The notes: generated by a model not told the origin, from the sequence alone. A stretch of 16,404 nucleotides of DNA from Opitutaceae bacterium (GCA_031254955.1 JAIRTK010000056.1:1-16404); one strand, 5' to 3'; counted from the first letter of the stretch, positions 6,437 to 14,100 are shown. Numbers and translations: made by a program.

Positions 6437-7762
6437 ATGAGCCGTCCTCAAGCCAGCATCCAGATGAACCCTGATCGCGGAGAGGCGTGCGTGCGCCTGG
6501 GCGGCGACTGGCGGATCACCGGACGGTTGCCCGCGTGGCCATTGCTGGCTAAACAAGTGCCCGCCGGCGGCGGCGCAGGCGGCGGCGGCAGAGTCACCAC
6601 CAGCGGCAGAGTCACAGGCGGCGGCGGTGTCACAGGCGGCGGTATCACGGCGCTGGCCTTCGACATGAGCCGCGTCGGCGCGTGGGACACCTCGCTGGTG
6701 CTCTTCGTCAACGCCGCCCGCCGTTGGTGCGCGGAGCGGGACGTGCGGTTCGGCGCGTCCGGCCTTTCGCCCGCGGTGCTCGCGTTGCTTGGCGACATGG
6801 CAAAGGCCGGAGCACCGGATGCCGCCGCCGGCGCAGCCGCCAGCACAGCCGCCAACGCCGCCAGCGCCGCCAGCGTTTCCAGCATCGACGCTGCTGCCGC
6901 CGCCACCGCAGCCAGCACCACCGCAGCCGCCAGCACCGCCACCACCGCCGCCACCGCCGGCCAACGCCGCGACCTTCCGGCCACGGTCGGCTTGGCCACG
7001 CTGCATCTCATCGACCTGTCGGGCCAGATATGCCGGTTTCTTGTCGAATGCGCGCGCAGCGTGCTTCGGCTGGCCGCGCATCCGGGCGGGTTTCGCTGGC
7101 GGGACTGCGTGTTCGAGATGCAGCAATGCGGCGCCATGGGACTGCCCATCGTGGGACTCATCAGTTTCCTCACGGGAGTCATCCTCGCCTATGTGGCCTC
7201 CACCATCCTGCGGCAATACGGCGCGGACATCTTTGTCGCCGACTTCGTCTCGCTCGTGATGGTGCGCGAGATGGGCGCGATGATGACCGGCGTCGTGCTC
7301 GCGGGCCGCACCGGCGCGGCCTTCGCCGCCCAGATCGCCAACATGAAAGCCGGCGAGGAAATCGACGCGCTCATGACGCTCGGGGTGCGCCCGGTCGATT
7401 TTCTTGTCATCCCGCGCATCCTCGCCCTGGGCGTGATGATGCCCTTGCTCGCGCTCTATTCCAACGCGCTCGGCATCCTCGGCGGCATGGTCATCGCGAT
7501 GATGGTGCTCGACATCCCGGCGGCGGCCTACTGGGTGAAAATGCTCGCGACCATCGACCTCTCCGACATCGGCACCGGGTTGCTCAAGGCCGCCGTCTTC
7601 GGCGTGATTGTCGGCATGGCCGGCTGCCTGCGCGGCTTGCAGGCGCGGCGCGACGCCGCCGGCGTCGGGCAGGCCGCCACCTCCGCCGTCGTCACGGCGA
7701 TCCTCTTCATCATCATAAGCGACGCGATATTCGCCGTCCTTTTCAACTTCCTCAACTGGTAG
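6437..7762 (+). CDS. mlaE: STAS-MlaE fusion: lipid ABC transporter permease
   Basis: 441 residues. Residues about 8-122 form a STAS-like domain (GGDWRITGRL; ALAFDMSRVGAWDTSLVLF) as in other N-terminally fused MlaE permeases. The MlaE permease follows at about 185-441, with hydrophobic segments and conserved stretches LISFLTGVILAY (241-252), REMGAMMTGVVLAGRTGAAF (277-296) and IPRILALGVMMPLLALYSN (325-343). It is the inner-membrane channel of an ABC phospholipid transporter. Two low-complexity stretches are odd: a hexapeptide-like Gly/Arg/Val/Thr repeat (about 44-71) placed inside the STAS domain, and an Ala/Ser/Thr linker (about 126-175). Both are encoded by GGC- or GCC-type triplet runs. First gene of mlaE-mlaF-mlaD; mlaF starts 39 bp after its stop. 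Confidence 0.93.
   Translation: MSRPQASIQMNPDRGEACVRLGGDWRITGRLPAWPLLAKQVPAGGGAGGGGRVTTSGRVTGGGGVTGGGITALAFDMSRVGAWDTSLVLFVNAARRWCAERDVRFGASGLSPAVLALLGDMAKAGAPDAAAGAAASTAANAASAASVSSIDAAAAATAASTTAAASTATTAATAGQRRDLPATVGLATLHLIDLSGQICRFLVECARSVLRLAAHPGGFRWRDCVFEMQQCGAMGLPIVGLISFLTGVILAYVASTILRQYGADIFVADFVSLVMVREMGAMMTGVVLAGRTGAAFAAQIANMKAGEEIDALMTLGVRPVDFLVIPRILALGVMMPLLALYSNALGILGGMVIAMMVLDIPAAAYWVKMLATIDLSDIGTGLLKAAVFGVIVGMAGCLRGLQARRDAAGVGQAATSAVVTAILFIIISDAIFAVLFNFLNW
6561..6650 (+). repeat. In-frame GGC-rich 18-bp repeat inside the STAS coding region
   Basis: About four degenerate units (GGCGGC + GTCACA type) in the mlaE frame, giving repeated GRVT / GGVT peptides at residues about 50-71. 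They fall between the first strand/helix part of STAS and the FDMS strand, probably in a surface loop. Confidence 0.65.
6820..6960 (+). repeat. In-frame GCC/ACC triplet expansion (Ala/Ser/Thr linker)
   Basis: GCCGCC- and CAGCAC-type runs in the mlaE frame encode the low-complexity linker between STAS and permease. All changes keep the frame. A similar CCGCCA tract recurs at the start of mlaF (about 7820-7930). Confidence 0.7.
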
Positions 7763-7801
7763 CCCCCGCCCCCCCCCCGCTCCCCGCGCCCGCCAATCCA
7801 C

Positions 7802-8806
7802 ATGCGCAACCCACGAAACACTCCCGCCACTCCCGCCACCGCCACCGCCACCGCCACCGACGACGCCCCTGACACCGCCGCCGCTGCCGCCGCCGCAGCA
7901 GCAGCCACCGCCGCGCCAGCCACCCCCGCTTCGGCCCCCGCCATCGAGACGGTGCTCCTCGCCTGCGGCTACGACGGACGGGCGCTTCTCGAAAACATCA
8001 GCTTTGCCATCCCGCGCGGGCAAATCTGCTTCATCGGCGGCGGCTCGGGCTGCGGAAAAAGCACGCTCCTCAAACACCTCATCGGCCTCCAGCCCGCGCT
8101 CCAAGGCGACGTGCGCTATTTCGGCGAAAGCTTCGTCAACGCCTCCCCCGACCGCCGCCGCGAACTGCTCAAAACCTTCGGCGTGCTTTACCAAAGCGCC
8201 GCGCTCTGGAGCGCGCTCACCCTGCGCGAAAACATCGCCCTGCCGCTGGAAGAGCACACCACGCTCGGCAAACGCGAACGCGAGGAAATCGTCGCCCTCA
8301 AACTCGCGCAAGTCGGGCTTGCCGGCTACGAAGACTATTACCCGTCCGAAATCAGCGGCGGCATGAAAAAACGCGCCGGCCTCGCCCGCGCCCTCGCGCT
8401 CGACCCGAAAGTCGTCTTCTTCGACGAACCCTCCGCCGGACTTGACCCCGTCACCTCGCGCAACCTCGACAAACTCATCCTGAAAATCCGCGACACCTTC
8501 GGCACCACGCTCGTCATCGTCTCGCACGAACTCGCCAGCATCTTCGGCATCGCCGACCGCCTCCTCATGCTCTCGCGCGAGGACAAAGGCATCATCGCCG
8601 ACGGCCCGCCCCGCGACCTCGCCGACGGCAGCCCCGACGCACGAGTGCGCGCCTTTCTCCAGCACCCCGCCCGCCCCGGCTCCGCCCGCCCCGCCGCGCG
8701 CCCCGCGGACGAAAACCCCCGCCACGCCGCGGCCTCTCCCGCCTCCCCCCAGCCCGACCCCGCGCGCCCCACGCCCCCGGACCATTTTTCCAAACCAAAA
8801 CCATGA
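7802..8806 (+). CDS. mlaF: Mla-type ABC transporter ATPase
   Basis: 334 residues; the cytoplasmic ATPase that powers the MlaE permease. Walker [13 protein letters not shown] (79-90), Q-loop in LYQSAALW (129-136), signature ISGGMKKRAGLARAL (184-198), Walker B VVFFDEPSAGLDP (204-216) and H-loop IVSHEL (239-244) are all present. The YQSAALW segment is typical of MlaF-like proteins. Both ends carry additions: an Ala/Thr/Pro-rich N-terminus (about 1-46) and a Pro/Ala-rich tail (about 288-334). A GTG at 7952 (residue 51) is an alternative start that would remove the N-terminal low-complexity stretch. The stop overlaps the mlaD start as ATGA (8803-8806), suggesting translational coupling. Confidence 0.93.
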   Translation: MRNPRNTPATPATATATATDDAPDTAAAAAAAAAATAAPATPASAPAIETVLLACGYDGRALLENISFAIPRGQICFIGGGSGCGKSTLLKHLIGLQPALQGDVRYFGESFVNASPDRRRELLKTFGVLYQSAALWSALTLRENIALPLEEHTTLGKREREEIVALKLAQVGLAGYEDYYPSEISGGMKKRAGLARALALDPKVVFFDEPSAGLDPVTSRNLDKLILKIRDTFGTTLVIVSHELASIFGIADRLLMLSREDKGIIADGPPRDLADGSPDARVRAFLQHPARPGSARPAARPADENPRHAAASPASPQPDPARPTPPDHFSKPKP

Positions 8807-9816
8807 AAACCAAAATCAGCCCCCCCTTGATCGGCCTCTTCGTGCTCGGCGCGATCGCGATCGGCGTGGTGGCGCTGCTCTCGTTCGGCGGCGCCCGCTT
8901 CTTCTCGAAACCGCAGCAATTCATCGTTTACTTCGACGAATCCATCCACGGCCTCGATGTCGGCTCCCCCGTCAAACTTCGCGGCGTGCGCATCGGACGC
9001 GTCGCCGACCTGAGCGTCTGCATGAACCGCGCAAGCGGCGATTCCGTCGTCGCCGTCGTTTGCGAACTTAACCGCAGCATGATCACCAACGAAAACGGCG
9101 AACCCGTGCAAGTCACCGACGCGGAAGACCTCGACCACATGATAAGCAAAGGCCTGCGCGCCCAGCTCGGCATCCTCGGACTGGCCACCGGCCTGCTCTT
9201 CGTGGAACTCGACTTCCTCGACCCCGCGCTCTATCCCTCCACGACACCCATGACACCCACGCCCGGCCACATGAGCGTCGTGCCGAGCGTCCCCTCGGCC
9301 TCCACCGAACTCCAGTCCAGCCTCACCGAATTGATCTCCAAGCTGAAAAGCGCCGACATCGGCGGCCTGCTCACCGACGCCCGCGCCACCATGTCCGCCA
9401 TCCGCGCGCAAGCGGAAGGCCTCCAGCTTCGCCAACTCAGCGAAGCATGGACAACCCTCGCGAAAAACGTGAACACCCTCGCCGCCTCGCCCGAGACACG
9501 ACGCCTGCTCGCCAACCTCGACCAAGCCGTCAGACAACTTTCCACCTCGCTGGCCGGAATCGAAAACCAAATCGAACCCGCCGGCGCCGAACTCCGCGCG
9601 ACGCTCGCCGACATGCGGCAAGCGCTGCGGAACATCAACACCATCGCGGAATCCGCGAGCGATTTCCTCCATGCGCGGGACGGCCTGGGCGCCGACTTCA
9701 GCCGCGCCCTCCGCCAGCTCACCGATGCCGCCGCGTCGGTCGGCCTGTTCATGGACTTCCTCGAACGCAACCCAAACGCCCTCCTCACCGGACGCCCGCC
9801 CCAAGAAAAACGCTGA
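8803..9816 (+). CDS. mlaD: MCE-domain (MlaD-type) lipid-binding protein
   Basis: 337 residues. One N-terminal membrane helix (about 8-28) anchors it in the inner membrane. A single MCE domain at about 37-140 (QQFIVYFDESIHGLDVGSPV, VKLRGVRIGRV, LGILGLATGLLFVEL) follows. A long mostly helical periplasmic region (about 165-325) ends at NPNALLTGR, a common tail in Opitutaceae/proteobacterial PqiB/MlaD-like proteins. MCE proteins form hexameric rings that pass phospholipids between the membranes. It overlaps mlaF by 4 bp, so the three genes are one transcription unit. The longer helical tail than in E. coli MlaD suggests a needle- or tube-like extension towards the outer membrane; this is inference. 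Confidence 0.93.
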   Translation: MKTKISPPLIGLFVLGAIAIGVVALLSFGGARFFSKPQQFIVYFDESIHGLDVGSPVKLRGVRIGRVADLSVCMNRASGDSVVAVVCELNRSMITNENGEPVQVTDAEDLDHMISKGLRAQLGILGLATGLLFVELDFLDPALYPSTTPMTPTPGHMSVVPSVPSASTELQSSLTELISKLKSADIGGLLTDARATMSAIRAQAEGLQLRQLSEAWTTLAKNVNTLAASPETRRLLANLDQAVRQLSTSLAGIENQIEPAGAELRATLADMRQALRNINTIAESASDFLHARDGLGADFSRALRQLTDAAASVGLFMDFLERNPNALLTGRPPQEKR

Positions 9817-9862
9817 AGCCTGCCCCACGTTTTTATTCACCGAGATTCCCCCCTCCGCCCCC

Positions 9863-9970
9863 GTAGCGCCACCTCGCGCCAAGCCGCGCTCCCCCCGCCC
9901 CCGTAGGAACTGACCTCGCGTCAGGCCGCGAACACCCCGTGCCACCTCCCGCGCGCTCACGGCCTGACGC
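9863..9970. repeat. REP-like GTAG hairpins downstream of mlaD
   Basis: Two GTAG-headed units (9863 and 9903), each followed by a short stem; the second is CTGAC-ctcgc-GTCAG (9910-9924). A larger inverted pair follows: GCGTCAGGCCGCGA (9918-9931) and TCACGGCCTGACGC (9957-9970), 13 of 14 positions complementary with a 25-nt loop. This is the nearest structured RNA after the mlaD stop and could define the operon 3' end, though no U-run follows. Confidence 0.55.
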
Positions 9971-10090
9971 AAAACCAATGCCCTGCAAAGCAACGGCGAC
10001 GAGCGTAAACCCCAACCTTGTGCCGAGCCGGATTTGAGCCTCACGACCTACGCGCAGCGTAACCTCGGTGATTAACTGAAGAAAACAAAG

Positions 10091-10453
10091 TCAAAAACCT
10101 TCTTAAGAAACGCCCTCCAAGCCGCCCACGAATTGCACGGATTTTAACGAATGACACAGATTAACCCCATTGTTTTTCAATGAATTAAACATCCGTGCAA
10201 CACCATTCCCCAGTGAACATGCCCCTTTAGAAGCAGAGCCATGTAGGGGCTTCGCTTGCGAAGCCCGTTGCTGGAACACGGCCGTTGCTGGAACACGGCC
10301 TTTGTTGGTTCACGGTTATCAAGCCGGGCGTCGCAAGCGACGCCCCTGCAAAAGAGTGCTTTTCATTAGGAATGGGTCTAATCCGTTTTATCCGTGCAAT
10401 CCGTGGTTAAAAAGATTGGTATAAAAGGTGAAACTGGGCGGGAAGTGGTATTA
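10091..10453 (-). repeat. Long inverted repeat, copy B (occupied by a palindromic element)
   Basis: Reverse-complement counterpart of 205-389, about 90 percent identical by eye, interrupted by the element at 10201-10379. Taking out the element and one AA restores the copy A sequence across the junction. Flanking DNA at 10049-10063 (TACGC-gca-GCGTA) is another small hairpin. Confidence 0.8.
10201..10379 (+). mobile_element. Palindromic MITE/REP-like element, copy 2
   Basis: 179 bp, the inverse-orientation partner of 1749-1910. It is 17 bp longer because GTTGCTGGAACACGGCC is tandemly duplicated inside. Flanked by AA on both sides (10199-10200 and 10380-10381), while the empty site in copy A has this dinucleotide once. 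GTAG (10243-10246) stands at the foot of the perfect palindrome GGGCTTCGCTTGCGAAGCCC. The open frame 10170-10424 is only a translation of this element. Confidence 0.8.
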
Positions 10454-10554
10454 CCGATGGCTAAAGGGTAATTTTCTGTGAGAGAAGGTGTTAATCTCTC
10501 AAAATTCAACACCCCAAAGCCTGCTCCAAGGATTCCTACAGGCCTGTTTTTTCC

Positions 10555-11012
10555 TCACAGCACCACGAAGGACACAGAAGAAAAATTAAAAAATCTTTGT
10601 AAACCCCATGTCTCCGTGAAGAATTTTCATGTCCTGGCGATTATTTTAATAATTCGTTTTTTGGAAAGAATTACAAAACCACAAAACCACAGAATCTCCC
10701 AGAATCAACAGAACCGGATTTTACTCATGATAACCCTGAAACCCCTGTCCATCCTATTAAAAATGATGGCTCGATTTTTTAACCACAAAAACACGAAAGA
10801 ACGAAGACGCGGAAAAAAAACGGATTTGCTTCCGTATTTCCGCCCTTCCGCCCTTCCGCGATTCCGCGATTAAATTAAAGGCTCGGTCTTGATAGCCACA
10901 AAAACGCATCATTTTTATCCCACAAAGACACGAAGGCGCAAAGCATGCCATTGCAATCCCCCCCCCCCCCCACACACACACACACACTTGTGTCCTTGCA
11001 CCTTTGTGTGAG
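10555..11012. repeat. Scattered CACAAAGACACGAAGG-type repeats and STRs
   Basis: Related, degenerate modules at 10555-10580, 10671-10715, 10781-10812, 10893-10908 and 10918-10943, plus a reverse-oriented one at about 10987-11011 (TTGTGTCCTTGCACCTTTGTG). An 8-bp repeat of CGCCCTTC/CGCGATTC lies near 10840-10870. Modules of this kind are common in intergenic DNA of several phyla, including Verrucomicrobia and Planctomycetes. No credible gene is seen between 9817 and 11350. Confidence 0.65.
10958..10987. repeat. C14 (CA)8 microsatellite
   Basis: Fourteen C residues running directly into eight CA dinucleotides, a compound microsatellite rare in bacteria. It separates a direct and an inverted copy of the CACAAAG-type module. 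Confidence 0.9.
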
Positions 11013-11098
11013 ATACAGAGTTCGTTTCTTATCAAACTTTTTATCAAACAGAAGAATGCCAAGAAAAACAAAGCATAAATCTCCATAACCCTCCTGTC

Positions 11099-11343
11099 TC
11101 CTTTGTTTTTTCTGTTCAAATTAAAGATTCATTTTTATTTTATCTTCGGACTTAATACCCCGCAGCTTGCTGCGTTTGTTTTTTCTTCTGCAACGAAATC
11201 CGTTGCAGTGAATTTCAATACCCCGCCCCTTGGGGCGGGGATTTTTATTGAGTAGAAGGAAACAAAGAAAAACGAAAAATGCATTTTTTACGGCTTTCTC
11301 GATTTCCTTTGTTTTCTTCTGTTCAAAATAATAGTTCATTTTT
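11099..11343. repeat. Hairpin array flanked by degenerate direct repeats
   Basis: Three stems in a row: CGCAGCTTGCTGCG (11161-11174), CTGCAACG-aaatc-CGTTGCAG (11188-11208) and CCCCGCCCCTTGGGGCGGGG (11221-11240). The first and last are preceded by AATAC-type sequence. The array is flanked by a degenerate direct repeat of about 38-40 bp (11099-11136 and 11304-11343, both TCCTTTGTTTT...CTGTTCAAA...TTCATTTTT). The right flank is the 5' region of the lipoprotein gene. Confidence 0.7.
11221..11246 (+). terminator. Terminator-like hairpin with T-run before the lipoprotein gene
   Basis: Perfect palindrome CCCCGCCCCTTGGGGCGGGG followed by ATTTTTA on the plus strand. It fits an intrinsic terminator in form and would separate the lipoprotein gene from any read-through out of mlaEFD. 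It could equally be one unit of the repeat array it lies in. Confidence 0.4.
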
Positions 11344-11350
11344 GCTCACC

Positions 11351-12049
11351 ATGAAATCCTCCCTCATTTCCCACCCCCTCGACGCCGCGCTGCTGCACCG
11401 CCATGCTCCCCGCTCCCTCCATCCTCCCACCCTCGTTTCCCGCACCCTCGGCGTCGCGCTGCTGCTCGCCGTGTTTCTCGGCGGCTGCTCAATCGTCCCT
11501 CAATCCCGGCTCGACCCCACCCGCACCTACATCCTCGGCGTGCCGGCGGCGCCCGGCGCGACGCCCGGCCCGGACGCCCGCGCCGGCGCGCAAGTCGGCA
11601 TTCGCGCGCTCACGCTCGCCGGCTACCTCCAAGGCACGAAAACCATGCTTGTCCGCCACGGTGAAAACGAACTCGTCCCGCAACTTTACGCCCGCTGGGC
11701 CGAGCCGCTCGACTCCGGCCTCGCCCGCATCCTCCGCGACACCCTGCTCGCGTCAGGCGCAGCCGCCGGAGTGGACGCCCGCGCCGGCGGCATGAGCCGC
11801 GATGCCGACTGCGAGCTTTCCATCTGGATACTCGCCTGTGAAGGGACGCAAAACCCCGACGGCACCCACGGAGTGCGATTTGCCGCCGACTATGAAATCC
11901 GCTTCCGTGCCAGTCCTGAAAACACCGTCCGCCGCGCCTTTGCCGCCCCATCAGCCGCCTGGGACGGCAAAGACTTCAGCCAACTAGCAGCACTCCTGAG
12001 CGCCTCCGCCGAAAAACTCGCCACCAACATCGCCTCCGCCCTGAAGTAA
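11351..12049 (+). CDS. ABC-type transport auxiliary lipoprotein (PqiC / ABC_trans_aux family)
   Basis: 232 residues. A hydrophobic segment (about 32-43) ends in a lipobox FLGGC, with Cys46 the predicted lipidated residue. The N-terminal region before it (about 31 residues) is longer than usual, but no better start is seen. The mature part matches the PqiC-type pattern: TYILG, a strand-rich segment VGIRALTLAGYLQG, then RHGENELVPQLYARWAEPLD and a later WILACEG/VRFAADYEIRF segment. Such lipoproteins sit in the outer membrane (or face the periplasm) and work with MCE proteins in lipid transport, often in the same operon. Here the gene lies on the same strand as mlaEFD but 1.5 kb of repeats downstream. 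The leader has no Shine-Dalgarno. Confidence 0.85.
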   Translation: MKSSLISHPLDAALLHRHAPRSLHPPTLVSRTLGVALLLAVFLGGCSIVPQSRLDPTRTYILGVPAAPGATPGPDARAGAQVGIRALTLAGYLQGTKTMLVRHGENELVPQLYARWAEPLDSGLARILRDTLLASGAAAGVDARAGGMSRDADCELSIWILACEGTQNPDGTHGVRFAADYEIRFRASPENTVRRAFAAPSAAWDGKDFSQLAALLSASAEKLATNIASALK

Positions 12050-12257
12050 CTGATATTACGCAGGCCGGCGTAGTGCAGGCGCGGCAGCGCCGGTAGGAAG
12101 GCCTCGCCGCGGCCTCCGCCGGGCGGGGCAGGAGGTTTGGAATTGCATGGGTAAATCGGAGCGTGGTTGCGGCGGTTGCGGCGGCCTCGGCGAGGCCGCC
12201 CTACTTTGGGCTGGTTGCGTTGGGGTGTTCAAGAGGACTCCTCCGCGCAACCTCAGT
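12045..12257. repeat. REP/BIME-like cluster with inverted ends
   Basis: Begins AGTAACTGATATTACGCAGG and ends, on the opposite strand, CTTAACTGAGGTTGCGCGG, an imperfect inverted pair. Inside are GTAG (12070-12073) before GGCGC-ggca-GCGCC, GTAG (12093-12096) before AGGCC-tcgccgc-GGCCT, and an inverted unit GGCGGCCTCG-g-CGAGGCCGCC (12180-12200) followed by CTAC (12201-12204). Its left end overlaps the last codons of the lipoprotein gene. Confidence 0.6.
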
Positions 12258-12268
12258 TAAGTAATTCC

Positions 12269-12287
12269 AAGCCTCATTCAGAGGCTT
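12269..12287 (+). terminator. Intrinsic terminator of the lipoprotein gene
   Basis: AAGCCTC-attca-GAGGCTT, a 7-bp stem with a 5-nt loop, followed by a T-rich stretch (TCGCTTTATTCTTT). It is in the right orientation for the lipoprotein gene, 220 bp past its stop, and next to the convergent dppF-type gene. Confidence 0.5.
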
Positions 12288-12290
12288 TCG

Positions 12291-12373
12291 CTTTATTCTT
12301 TCCTCTTTATCTTTCATCCGCCTAGCGGCGACGGACGGGAGAGAAAGAATAAAGAGAAAGAGGAATGAATAAA
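12291..12373. repeat. Pyrimidine/purine inverted repeat between convergent genes
   Basis: CTTTATTCTTTCCTCTTTAT on the left pairs, with a few mismatches, with the complement of CTTTATTCATTCCTCTTTCT on the right, over about 24 bp. The right arm ends 17 bp before the dppF-type stop codon. It is the counterpart of 14019-14100 behind the dppD-type gene and may serve as a 3' end for both convergent genes. The gap 12050-12389 holds nothing else but the REP cluster and the terminator. Confidence 0.65.
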
Positions 12374-12389
12374 GAAGAGGGGGCGCTGG

Positions 12390-13370
<981 letters not shown>

Positions 13371-13455
13371 GAGGGGGAAGGGAAAATGGAGAATGAGAAA
13401 ATGAGAAATGGAGAGTGAAAAATGGAGAATGGGGAATGGAGAATGAGAAATTAAG
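13371..13455. repeat. Degenerate AATGGAGAATGAGA repeat in dppF leader
   Basis: Five to six degenerate units of about 14 bp (AATGGAGAATGAGA and variants) directly abutting the start codon. On the mRNA strand this is TCTCATTCTCCATT, pyrimidine-rich. Confidence 0.75.
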
Positions 13456-13506
13456 AGTGCCTAGCAAAATAACCCACGCAAAGACGCAAAAAGGCAAATA
13501 AAGTCT

Positions 13507-13643
13507 GTTGTGACCCAGAGGACACAAATCTCCGACCCAGAGGACACAGAGCGCCGACACGGAGAGCACAGAGAGAAAAGACTTTTTCAGGCAGGGTCTC
13601 CGTGGTCGCTGTGGGTCGCGTTCTGTGTCCTCTGGGTCACAAC
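13507..13643. repeat. Inverted repeat of the GACCCAGAGGACACAGAG type
   Basis: GTTGTGACCCAGAGGACACA (13507-13526) is repeated exactly as its reverse complement at 13624-13643. Between them lie a second GACCCAGAGGACACAGAG (13534-13551) and CACGGAGAGCACAGAGAG. A CACGCAAAGACGCAAAAAGG module precedes it (about 13472-13491). It belongs to the same class of intergenic repeats as 10555-11012. No gene is supported in 13371-14127. Confidence 0.8.
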
Positions 13644-13733
13644 AGGCACCACGTTTTTCTTTTTGATAGATGCTCTGAGAACGGGAAGTTAAGGATTAAG
13701 GGAATTATTAGAAATATGTTTTTAATCGCGAAT

Positions 13734-13797
13734 GGGGGCAGGCGTGGGGATGGGGGCGGATGGGGATGGGCGGGGATGGGGATGAGGGTGGGGTGGG
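13734..13797 (+). repeat. G-run repeat with G-quadruplex potential
   Basis: Ten or so runs of three to five G, spaced by one to five bases (GGGGATGGG units), on the plus strand, upstream of the dppF-type gene. The pattern meets the simple G3+N1-7 rule many times over. C-rich in the mRNA sense of the neighbouring genes. Confidence 0.7.
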
Positions 13798-14018
13798 ATG
13801 GACCGAATGGACGGGAATGGACCGAATGCAGGAAGACGGGGCATGTGTATGATTATTGGACTGATGTTTGAATGGTGAGGGGGGCGGGGTGAATGGTGAG
13901 TGGCGAGGAGTGTGTGGGGGGGAAGTGGATGGTGGTGTGTGGGGAGGGCGGATTGGGGAAAGGGGTTTTCAGGGAGTTTTCAAGGGGATGTGAGCAAGAA
14001 TCACTGGTTGTGTTTATA

Positions 14019-14100
14019 TTATTCTTTATTCTTTCTCTTTCCTCTTTCTTCTTTCCTCTTTCTTTTTTTGAGAAAGAGAAAGAGAAAGAATAAAGAATAA
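14019..14100. repeat. Pyrimidine/purine hairpin after the dppD gene
   Basis: TTATTCTTTATTCTTTCTCT plus TTC (14019-14041) is an exact 23-bp reverse complement of 14078-14100, and the loop (14042-14077) holds further TCTTTCC and GAAAGA units that partly pair. It lies 28 bp beyond the dppD-type stop. Simple repeats such as TTTATTC and TTTCTC build the arms. Confidence 0.8.

Noticed and set aside
5801..8785. 994-residue open frame on the minus strand opposite mlaE/mlaF
   Set aside because: Gly/Ala/Arg-rich with no domain. It is the antisense of conserved MlaE and MlaF and overlaps the HAD gene; high GC removes stop codons.
9900..10080. tRNA or other structured RNA gene after mlaD
   Set aside because: Hairpins are present but no cloverleaf with T-loop GTTC and CCA-type acceptor could be made; they fit REP-like units better.
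10170..11339. Small open frames 10170-10424, 10478-10873, 10757-11119 and 11121-11339
   Set aside because: They translate repeats (mobile element, CACAAAG modules, hairpin array) and have no conserved features or start signals.
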